Positions 44,776-51,468 of a stretch of 64,000 bases of DNA are shown in pieces. The notes beneath the pieces are model-generated. The model was not told the origin of the DNA, searched no databases, and was given only the letters and a program-made list of their open reading frames with translations. Source of the stretch: UBA3210 sp048359995 (GTDB taxonomy: Bacteria; Bacillota_I; Bacilli_A; RFN20; CAG-449); assembly GCA_048359995.1 (NCBI GenBank), contig DBGCPK010000003.1:62001-126000 (forward strand), given 5' to 3'. Made by a program: the position numbers and the translations under genes. Positions within the stretch are counted from its first letter, which is position 1. Every line of letters begins with the position of its first letter.

Positions 44776-45987
44776 ATGGCCAAAAACGACGATAGAAGAT
44801 ACGCAGCGCTGGAAATCACTTCCCGCGCCGTGCGCTTGGTTTACGGATATTGTCAGGACGGAAAAGTGTACGTTCTCCACGCGCTGGAAACCGGAGTCAA
44901 CGCTTTGGACGGAGGATTGGTTTCCGATCAAGAGGCGCTGACATCGGCGATCAAAGGGGTAATCAACGCCGCGAACGAAACTTTGAACATTCAAATCCGC
45001 GAAGTTCTGGTCGCCTTGCCGCCGATGGGATTGGTGTTCTGCCGCGAAAGCAGTTCGACGACGACGATCGGCGTAGATAATGTCATCGTCCAAATCGATG
45101 TCAACAACGCGATCAGCCAACTGAAAAAATACAAGTTCAGCGAGGGGCTTTCCATCGTCGACATCGTACCGTATCAATACGTTCTCGACAACAAGGAATT
45201 CTCTCCTGCCGCGCCGATAGGGAAGACTTCTCAAACTCTGACGGTACACGCGTCGATCTTCGCTTTGGAAGAAAATTTGATCGGCGGTTACGTCAATGCG
45301 ATCAAAAGCGCCGGTCTTCACATCCGACATCTGGTGATCGCGCCGTATGCTTCCAGCCTCTATATGTCGGAAGAGGAGGGCGTACCTTCTTCTTATTATC
45401 TCCTGAACTTCGGAAGCGAAATTACGACGTTGACGCAGATTTCGCAGGGGACATTGGTTTACCAGAACGCTTGTTTTAAATTCGGTTCGGATCGAATTAC
45501 GCAATGCATTTCCGACCGTTTCTCTTTAAACGGCAAAGAGGCGAAAATGCTGAAAGAGAAGTACGGAATTGACAAATCTCCGACTTTCAAAGTCAACGTA
45601 TACGGGCAACTCTCCATGGACGATATCGCCAAAGCGATTACCGATTCTTTAGAGCCGCTGACGGACGCATTGAAGAAGCAGATTTCCGCGTGGAGCAATG
45701 TCGATCATCGCTTTTTACCGATCGTGTTGACCGGCGGCGGAAACAAACTTTACGGGCTGAAAGCGTACTTGGAGAAAAAACTCGAGTTACAGGTCATCGA
45801 CTATACGCCGTACAGTTTCGGAGCGCGGGACAAGGCCTATCAAGTCTGTCTGGGGCTTATCAAATACGCCGGCGAAAATCTTTCCGACGAGGAGAACGAC
45901 GAATTGTCGAGTACGGTGATTTCACGCGTTACTCCGAAAGGCGGTAGAAAAAATCTTTCGGATTACGATTTTGATGAAGAATTATAG
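44776..45987 (+). CDS. ftsA: Cell division protein FtsA
   Basis: An actin-like membrane tether of the Z ring (403 aa). Phosphate-loop region AALEITSRAVRLVYGY, a SHS2/1C domain about 85-165, and the adenosine site VLTGGGNKLYGL near 315. The usual C-terminal amphipathic helix is not obvious; the protein ends GGRKNLSDYDFDEEL, so membrane attachment may rely on SepF. ftsZ follows after 11 bp. Confidence 0.95.
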   Translation: MAKNDDRRYAALEITSRAVRLVYGYCQDGKVYVLHALETGVNALDGGLVSDQEALTSAIKGVINAANETLNIQIREVLVALPPMGLVFCRESSSTTTIGVDNVIVQIDVNNAISQLKKYKFSEGLSIVDIVPYQYVLDNKEFSPAAPIGKTSQTLTVHASIFALEENLIGGYVNAIKSAGLHIRHLVIAPYASSLYMSEEEGVPSSYYLLNFGSEITTLTQISQGTLVYQNACFKFGSDRITQCISDRFSLNGKEAKMLKEKYGIDKSPTFKVNVYGQLSMDDIAKAITDSLEPLTDALKKQISAWSNVDHRFLPIVLTGGGNKLYGLKAYLEKKLELQVIDYTPYSFGARDKAYQVCLGLIKYAGENLSDEENDELSSTVISRVTPKGGRKNLSDYDFDEEL

Positions 45988-45998
45988 GAGGAACTACA

Positions 45999-47126
45999 AT
46001 GCAGGAATTCAATTTTGACGCGTATGAATCCTACGCGAAGATCGTGGTGATCGGCGTCGGAGGCGCGGGGAACAACGCGGTCAACCAAATGATCGAGGAA
46101 AAGATCACCAATATCGACTTCTGGGTCGTCAATACCGACGCGCAGGCCTTGGCTACTTCGCGCGCGGAACACAAATACGTTCTCGGCAGAGACTATACCA
46201 AAGGATTGGGCGCAGGCGGCAATCCGGAAACCGGAAAAAACGCAGCCGAAGCCTCGATCGACGACATCAGGGAGATCGTCTCCGGTGCGAATATGGTCTT
46301 CATCGCCGCGGGTATGGGCGGAGGAACGGGAACCGGCGCGGCTCCCGTCATCGCGCGGATCGCCAAAGAAAGCGGCGCGCTGACCGTCGCCATCGTCACC
46401 CGTCCGTTTACTTTCGAGGGCAACAACCGCAAGGTCAAGGCCGTAGAAGGTTTGAACGAATTGAAAAAAGAAGTCGATTCGATTATCATCGTCTCCAACG
46501 ACAAGCTGATGATGATCAACGGAAACAAATCGATCGCCGAAGCCTTCGCCGAGTCGGACAGGGTTCTGGCGCAATCGGTCAAGACTATCACCGATTTGAT
46601 CCTCCTTCCGGGCTTGATCAACCTCGATTTTGCCGACGTCAAGGCTACTCTGATGGACAAAGGCGTCGCTTTGATCGGTTTCGGAATGGGCACGGGCGAA
46701 AGAAAAGCGATGGAAGCGGCGACCAATGCGATCGCTTCTCCGCTTTTGGAGGCGTCGATCAAAGGCGCGCACAGCGCGATTATCAACGTGACCGGAGGAA
46801 ACGGCGTTACGCTGGACGAAACGCAGGAAGCCATCTCCTATATTACCGAAGCGGCGGGCGCAAACGTCAACATCATCTTCGGCGTACAGCAAAATCCGGA
46901 ACTCAACGATCAGATGTTGATCAGCGTGATCGCAACCGATTTCGACGAGGAATACGTCATTCCGGATCAGCCTGCGATTCCGAGAGTGTCCAAACCGGCG
47001 GTCGAGGAAACGAAGAGCGAACCGGAAGAAGAGACGCATTCGGACAGCAAGAGCATCTTGCCGGATTTCTTCAATTCGATCTTTTCCGACAAGGACGATT
47101 CCGGTTCGGGCGAAAATAATTATTGA
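45999..47126 (+). CDS. ftsZ: Cell division protein FtsZ
   Basis: The tubulin-like GTPase (375 aa) that forms the Z ring. The tubulin signature GGGTGTG is at residues 107-113. The GTPase core is complete to about 315, then comes an acidic linker and a C-terminal segment ILPDFFNSIF that probably serves as the conserved binding peptide for FtsA/SepF, followed by a polar tail. AGGAGG lies nine bases before the ATG. Confidence 0.98.
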   Translation: MQEFNFDAYESYAKIVVIGVGGAGNNAVNQMIEEKITNIDFWVVNTDAQALATSRAEHKYVLGRDYTKGLGAGGNPETGKNAAEASIDDIREIVSGANMVFIAAGMGGGTGTGAAPVIARIAKESGALTVAIVTRPFTFEGNNRKVKAVEGLNELKKEVDSIIIVSNDKLMMINGNKSIAEAFAESDRVLAQSVKTITDLILLPGLINLDFADVKATLMDKGVALIGFGMGTGERKAMEAATNAIASPLLEASIKGAHSAIINVTGGNGVTLDETQEAISYITEAAGANVNIIFGVQQNPELNDQMLISVIATDFDEEYVIPDQPAIPRVSKPAVEETKSEPEEETHSDSKSILPDFFNSIFSDKDDSGSGENNY

Positions 47127-47145
47127 GGAAGTTGATGAGGAAAAC

Positions 47146-47173
47146 AAAGTGCGACAATGTTTGCACTTTTTTT
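47146..47173 (+). terminator. Terminator of the spoVD-ftsZ operon
   Basis: Stem AAAGTGC / GCACTTT with a 10-nt loop and seven T. It separates ftsZ from spoIIGA. Confidence 0.8.
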
Positions 47174-47183
47174 CGTTTATGAT
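47150..47183 (+). promoter_or_regulatory. Candidate Spo0A box and -10 of spoIIGA-sigE
   Basis: TGCGACAAT (47150-47158) matches 7 of 9 bases of the reversed 0A box TTCGACAAA, and lies 20 bp before TATGAT (47178-47183). That is the approximate geometry of the B. subtilis spoIIG promoter, where Spo0A~P binds over the -35 region. It overlaps the ftsZ terminator. Assigned by eye, and short enough to be chance. Confidence 0.35.
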
Positions 47184-47201
47184 GAAGTCCGGTGATCACC
47201 G

Positions 47202-47945
47202 ATGGACCTCTATATCGATTTGAGTCTCGTGTTGCTGTCAATTCAAGTTATGGTATGCTTGAAAGGGAGCGAACTGCTCTTGGGCTACCGCTACAAAAGG
47301 GGGATGAAATTCACTTTAATTTTAGCCAATCTGTTGCTGTTTTTTACGCTTTATCTGAATTTTTGGATCTGCCTGATCGGATTCGTTCTGGCCAATCTGA
47401 TTCTGCATCGGGTATTCTATCCGAAATTTCTGATCAAGGCGCTGACTTTCTTCGTTTTGTTCTTCCTGATCGATTTCTTTCTGATTTTGATCGGCAATTC
47501 CATTCGTCTGCTCCATATTTACCTGATCGTCGAGAAACCGTTAGGCATCGCTTATGCCTTGCTGGTTCCCGTGTTCGGTGTGATGCTGGTGGTGGCGACG
47601 CACCTCGTGGATTCCTTGTTCCACCTGCATGTGTTCAAAACCACCTGCATCATCACCAAAGACGAAAAGAAATACGCTTTTCAGGCTTATTTCGACACCG
47701 GAAATACTTTGAAATACGACAATGTCCCGGTCGTATTTTGCTTGAAGTCACTCTGGAATTTCTCCTTGGACCAACCTCGCGAAATCGAGGTCACTTCCGT
47801 CAACGGCACACAGATGTGTCAGGGATATGGGGCTTTGATCAATTTGGAAGGGAGCGCGGAAGATTATTACGTTTACGTGGTGCTGATAGACACCGTGAAT
47901 TCATTTCACGGTTGCGAAGTTTTGCTGAATGCTTATCTGAGGTAG
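47202..47945 (+). CDS. spoIIGA: SpoIIGA, pro-sigma-E processing protease
   Basis: A membrane aspartic protease (247 aa; B. subtilis 309) that cuts the pro-sequence of SigE after a signal from the forespore. Five or so membrane helices fill residues 1-145, followed by a cytosolic retroviral-type half-protease with the catalytic Asp165 in FDTGN. sigE follows 3 bp later, as always. The Shine-Dalgarno GGTGATC is inside a perfect 12-bp palindrome (47190-47201) that touches the ATG. Confidence 0.93.
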   Translation: MDLYIDLSLVLLSIQVMVCLKGSELLLGYRYKRGMKFTLILANLLLFFTLYLNFWICLIGFVLANLILHRVFYPKFLIKALTFFVLFFLIDFFLILIGNSIRLLHIYLIVEKPLGIAYALLVPVFGVMLVVATHLVDSLFHLHVFKTTCIITKDEKKYAFQAYFDTGNTLKYDNVPVVFCLKSLWNFSLDQPREIEVTSVNGTQMCQGYGALINLEGSAEDYYVYVVLIDTVNSFHGCEVLLNAYLR

Positions 47946-47948
47946 AGT

Positions 47949-48641
47949 ATGCTTACTAAAATCATTCGTAAAGTTTTAAAGAAAATGGGTCTTTCGGAGG
48001 GGACCTATTACATCAACGGAAAGGAAAATCTGCTTCCTCCTCTAACAAAAGAAGAAGAGGATTACCACGTCGAGCAATTTTCGCGCGGCAACATCGAGTC
48101 GCGGAATATTTTGATCGAACACAACCTGCGTTTAGTCGTTTACGTGGCGAAACGCTATGACACGAATATCAACAATTTGGAAGATCTGATTTCGATCGGA
48201 ACGATCGGTCTCATCAAGGCGATCAATTCCTTCAAAGCGGATAAAAACATCAAACTGGCGACGTACGCTTCGCGCTGCATCGAAAACGAAATTCTGATGT
48301 TTCTGAGAAAGAAATCCAAGTCGAAAGTGGAAGTCTCTCTCGACGAACCTTTGAAAGTGGATTACGACGGCAATGAATTGCTGCTGGAAGACATTCTCTG
48401 CGACAGCGAAAGCAAGGTTTACGATTCTCTGGATCAAGAGGAAATATCGATGCAATTGAACGAGGCGTTGAAGCAACTCAAACCGCGCGAAAGGGAAATC
48501 CTTTCGATGCGCTTCGGTCTGGACGGAAACGAAGAGATGACGCAGAAAGAGACGAGTGAAAAGCTGAATATCTCGCAATCTTACATTTCCAGGTTGGAAA
48601 AGCGCATTTTGAAAAAGTTGAAGCAGACGATGAAAAAATGA
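47949..48641 (+). CDS. sigE: RNA polymerase sigma-E (mother cell)
   Basis: Early mother-cell sporulation sigma factor (230 aa). The N-terminal pro-sequence (about 1-28) is helical and basic and ends in YYINGKENLLPPL, like the YYIGG..LPPPL region of the Bacillus protein, so SpoIIGA cleavage is expected. Region 2 is at RNILIEHNLRLVVYVAKRY through GTIGLIKAINSF; region 4 has the helix-turn-helix TQKETSEKLNISQSYISR. It overlaps the sepF-like gene by 4 bp. Confidence 0.96.
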   Translation: MLTKIIRKVLKKMGLSEGTYYINGKENLLPPLTKEEEDYHVEQFSRGNIESRNILIEHNLRLVVYVAKRYDTNINNLEDLISIGTIGLIKAINSFKADKNIKLATYASRCIENEILMFLRKKSKSKVEVSLDEPLKVDYDGNELLLEDILCDSESKVYDSLDQEEISMQLNEALKQLKPREREILSMRFGLDGNEEMTQKETSEKLNISQSYISRLEKRILKKLKQTMKK

Positions 48642-48874
48642 GCCGCGCCCGAGCAAAAGAACAGATCACGCCGAAGGTCATTTTGATCCGAAACGAGGAC
48701 AACGTTCACGATTGCCTGCAAGGATTGCGCGAACAGCGGCAGATCATCGTCAACATCTCCTCGTTAGAAAAGTCCCAACGTTACCGCATCATCGATTTTC
48801 TCAGCGGATATACCTATGCGCTGAACGGTTCGAGAGAAAAACTGGAAGAAAACATCTATATGTTCTCCCTTTAA
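48638..48874 (+). CDS. sepF: Minimal SepF-like division protein
   Basis: A 78-aa protein that matches only the core beta-alpha domain of SepF: VILIRNEDNVHDCLQGLR, then IIVNISSLEKSQRYRIIDFLSGYTYAL. SepF tethers FtsZ to the membrane. The N-terminal amphipathic membrane-targeting helix of B. subtilis SepF (152 aa) is missing, replaced by a short MSRARAKEQITPK. In Bacillus sepF lies several genes after sigG; here it sits inside the sigE-sigG pair. ATGA overlap with sigE. Confidence 0.82.
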   Translation: MSRARAKEQITPKVILIRNEDNVHDCLQGLREQRQIIVNISSLEKSQRYRIIDFLSGYTYALNGSREKLEENIYMFSL

Positions 48875-48882
48875 GAATGAAA

Positions 48883-48928
48883 AAAAGGCATTTAAAAAAT
48901 TGAAAAGGCATTCAGAATATTTTATGAT
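48883..48928 (+). promoter_or_regulatory. Promoter with two direct repeats before the PH-like membrane gene
   Basis: TTGAAA (48900-48905), a 17-bp spacer, TATGAT (48923-48928). The sequence AAAAGGCATT occurs at 48883-48892 and again at 48903-48912, exactly 20 bp apart, the second copy overlapping the -35. A regulator binding site is possible. Confidence 0.6.
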
Positions 48929-48944
48929 TAAATAGGTGATGAGA

Positions 48945-49478
48945 GTGAAAGAGCATATTTTAGTGGCCGGTGATGAAATCGTGATCCGCGATCTGGATCC
49001 GGTTTTGGTCAGCAACAAGCGGATTTACATCCGCTACGGCTATCGTAAAAAAAAGAAAAAGGTGCAGATCATCGAATTGGACAAAGTCTCTTCGGTTCAT
49101 TACATCAAAAAGAGACATCCCACTCTAAGGGTTCTGTCGTTCCTGTTCCTGTTTTTGACCGCGGTTTTCGCCGGCGTTGCCTTTTATCTCTATTCCGGAA
49201 ACTCCGAATCTTACGAAAGGCTGAAAATGCCGCTTATGATCGGAGGAATCGCGGCGCTCATCGTCGCGCTCGTCTTTCTTCTGCTCTTTATCTTCATCCG
49301 GAAAAAAGCGATTCGCATCGAATATTCCGGTTGCACTCGCGCGAATAAGTTCATCATTATCCGCAAGGCGAGCGAAAAGAAAGTCATCGAATTGGTGAGA
49401 TCGATCTTCTTGGCGATCGACGGATTGAATCCGCTGAGTGTCAAGAATTCTCCGCGGAGCAATTACCCGATCTATTGA
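48945..49478 (+). CDS. PH-like two-helix membrane protein, unknown function
   Basis: A 177-aa protein with an N-terminal beta half (about 10-58, SNKRIYIRYGYRKKKKKVQI), two membrane helices (about 62-84 and 95-120) and a C-terminal beta half (IRIEYSGCTRANKFIIIRK). This resembles bacterial PH-like (bPH) membrane proteins. The start is ambiguous: GTG at 48945 behind AGGTGATGAGA is preferred, but ATG at 48939 is possible. It lies between sepF and sigG; it could be sporulation-related but nothing in it shows that. Confidence 0.62.
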   Translation: MKEHILVAGDEIVIRDLDPVLVSNKRIYIRYGYRKKKKKVQIIELDKVSSVHYIKKRHPTLRVLSFLFLFLTAVFAGVAFYLYSGNSESYERLKMPLMIGGIAALIVALVFLLLFIFIRKKAIRIEYSGCTRANKFIIIRKASEKKVIELVRSIFLAIDGLNPLSVKNSPRSNYPIY

Positions 49479-49507
49479 TTTTCCGCCGTTTTAAAATCGC
49501 TTTTTTT
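49477..49507 (+). terminator. Weak terminator before sigG
   Basis: A short A/T stem GATTTT / AAAATC with a 10-nt loop, then GC and seven T. Stability is low. Confidence 0.35.
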
Positions 49508-49510
49508 GCC

Positions 49511-49517
49511 CATATTA
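49511..49517 (+). promoter_or_regulatory. Candidate -10 of a sigma-F/sigma-G-type sigG promoter
   Basis: CATATTA fits the sigma-G -10 pattern cAtnnTA, 16 bp before the sigG start codon, but no convincing -35 (gyATA) is seen at the right distance. TATTAT within it could also be a sigma-A -10. Confidence 0.25.
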
Positions 49518-49533
49518 TACTTGGGTGAAAAAA

Positions 49534-50313
49534 ATGGCAAAAAGCAAAGTGGAAATTGTCGGGGTCAACACCAACAATTTGAAAGTTCTATCCAGCGAAG
49601 AGTCGCTGGAACTATTGAGAAAATATCGCAGCACGCATCGTAAGGAGGACCTCGAACAACTCGTCAACGGGAATCTGAAACTGGTTCTTTCGATCGTCAA
49701 CAAGTACAACCGTCGCGGGGAAAATGCCGACGATCTTTTTCAGATCGGCACACTGGGGTTGCTTAAAGGCATTGAGAATTTCGATCTTTCTTTGGATGTG
49801 CGCTTTTCCACGTATGCCGTGCCGATGATCGACGGAGAGATCCGAAGATACCTTCGGGATTCTTCGATGCTCAGAATTTCCAGACAAGTCAAAGATACCG
49901 CCTATCATTTCATGAAAGAGAAAGAAAAATACATCAACGAATACGGAACGATTCCCGATAACGAGACGATTGCCAGAAAGATGAATGTCGAATTGTACCA
50001 AATTCAGGAGGCGATTGAATCGACTCTGCCGATTTCTTCGCTGAGCGAACCGCTATACAACGATACCGATCAATCGGTTCTTTTGCAAGACGTCATCAGC
50101 GACAACAATTTCACCGAAGAGAAGATGATCATTCGCCTGTCCCTGCAACAAGGCATGGAAGCGCTGAGCGAAACCGAACGAGACATCATCGAGAAGCGCT
50201 ACTATCAGGGAAAGTCGCAGGTGGAAATTGCCAAGCAATATCGCATCTCACAAGCGCAGGTCAGCCGCATCGAGAAGAACGCGCTGTCGACGTTAAGAAA
50301 ATATCTGATCTAA
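49534..50313 (+). CDS. sigG: RNA polymerase sigma-G (late forespore)
   Basis: Late forespore sigma factor (259 aa, B. subtilis 260). The N-terminus contains KVEIVGVNTNNLKVLSSEE, the short conserved segment that identifies SigG. Regions 2, 3 and 4 are complete, ending in the helix-turn-helix SQVEIAKQYRISQAQVSRIEK. The ATG at 49534 follows GGGTGA; GTG at 49525 is less likely. It directs spore DNA protection and germination genes. Confidence 0.96.
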   Translation: MAKSKVEIVGVNTNNLKVLSSEESLELLRKYRSTHRKEDLEQLVNGNLKLVLSIVNKYNRRGENADDLFQIGTLGLLKGIENFDLSLDVRFSTYAVPMIDGEIRRYLRDSSMLRISRQVKDTAYHFMKEKEKYINEYGTIPDNETIARKMNVELYQIQEAIESTLPISSLSEPLYNDTDQSVLLQDVISDNNFTEEKMIIRLSLQQGMEALSETERDIIEKRYYQGKSQVEIAKQYRISQAQVSRIEKNALSTLRKYLI

Positions 50314-50334
50314 GCGGTTTTCGTTCCGAACATC

Positions 50335-50365
50335 GGGTGAAAATGTCCTTTTCACTCCGTTTTTT
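50335..50365 (+). terminator. Terminator after sigG
   Basis: Stem GGGTGAAAA / TTTTCACTC with one G-T pair and a 5-nt loop, followed by CG and six T. Confidence 0.65.
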
Positions 50366-50375
50366 GCTATTTGAA

Positions 50376-50404
50376 TTGATTTTAGAACGGCAAAGATAGA
50401 TAAT
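50376..50404 (+). promoter_or_regulatory. Candidate sigma-A promoter of pheST
   Basis: TTGATT (50376-50381), a 17-bp spacer, GATAAT (50399-50404), 27 bp before the pheS start. No T-box is visible here, unlike valS and hisS. Confidence 0.55.
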
Positions 50405-50431
50405 AGATACGGACTTTTATGAGGTGTGAAT

Positions 50432-51463
50432 ATGATAGAAAAGATAAAAGAAATTCATCGAAAAGCGTTGAATGACATCGCCGAAATTCATTCTTCCGAA
50501 GATTTGCAGAACATCAGAAACATCTACCTCTCCAAAAAGAGCGAACTGATGTCCTATATGGGAAAAATGAAAGAACTGAGCGGCGAAGAAAAAGTCGGTT
50601 TCGGGCAGATGATCAATTCGATCAAAAGCGATATCGCCGCGCATCTGGAAGAAAAGAGAAAAACCATCGAGGCTCAAAAACTCGACGAGCAATTGAAGAG
50701 CGAAATCATCGACTATACCTTGCCTTCAAAGAATTATACGAAAGGGAGCAAGCATCCGTTTTACGCGGTGATCGACGAGGTCAGCCGCATCTTCATCGGC
50801 ATGGGTTATCAGATCGCCGAAGGACCGGAAGTGGAGACCGACGAATTCAATTTCGAATTGCTGAACGTACCCAAGGGTCACCCTGCGCGGGATATGCAGG
50901 ACAGTTTTTTTATCGACGACACTCTCTTGATGCGAAGCCAGACTTCTCCGGTTCAGGCGCGCGTGATGCTGGAAAAGAAAGGAGTCGGTCCGATCAAGAT
51001 CATCTCTCCGGGAAAAGTGTATCGGCGCGACGATGATGCCACTCATTCCCATCAATTCGGTCAAATCGAAGGTCTGGTCATCGATAAAAACGTCAATATG
51101 GGAAACCTTCTCGCGACGTTAGAACTCTTCGCCCGATCGATGTTCGGCGAAAAGAGGGAAGTTCGGATGCGTTCTTCCTATTTTCCGTTTACCGAACCGT
51201 CGGTCGAAGCCGACATTTCCTGCTTTGAATGCGGAGGAAAGGGCTGTTCGCTATGCAAGGGAACCGGCTGGATCGAAATACTGGGCGCCGGAATGGTGCA
51301 TCCGAACGTGCTGAAAATGTGCGGATTCGATACGGAGGTTTACCAAGGATTTGCTTTCGGAATCGGCATCGAACGCGTGGCGATGCTGAAATACGGAATC
51401 GACAATATCCGTAAGTTCTACACCAACGACAAGCGTTTCAACAGTCAGTTCATCAAGGAGTAA
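50432..51463 (+). CDS. pheS: Phenylalanine-tRNA ligase alpha subunit
   Basis: The catalytic subunit of the (alpha-beta)2 class II synthetase; 343 aa, standard length. An N-terminal coiled coil (1-85) is followed by the catalytic core with motif 2 (VYRRDDDATHSHQFGQIEG) and motif 3 (GFAFGIGIERVAML). The CFECGGKGCSLCKGTGW insert with four Cys could bind zinc; it is seen in some PheS. The ATG at 50432 follows GAGGTG. pheT is 5 bp downstream. Confidence 0.98.
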   Translation: MIEKIKEIHRKALNDIAEIHSSEDLQNIRNIYLSKKSELMSYMGKMKELSGEEKVGFGQMINSIKSDIAAHLEEKRKTIEAQKLDEQLKSEIIDYTLPSKNYTKGSKHPFYAVIDEVSRIFIGMGYQIAEGPEVETDEFNFELLNVPKGHPARDMQDSFFIDDTLLMRSQTSPVQARVMLEKKGVGPIKIISPGKVYRRDDDATHSHQFGQIEGLVIDKNVNMGNLLATLELFARSMFGEKREVRMRSSYFPFTEPSVEADISCFECGGKGCSLCKGTGWIEILGAGMVHPNVLKMCGFDTEVYQGFAFGIGIERVAMLKYGIDNIRKFYTNDKRFNSQFIKE

Positions 51464-51468
51464 AGCGT

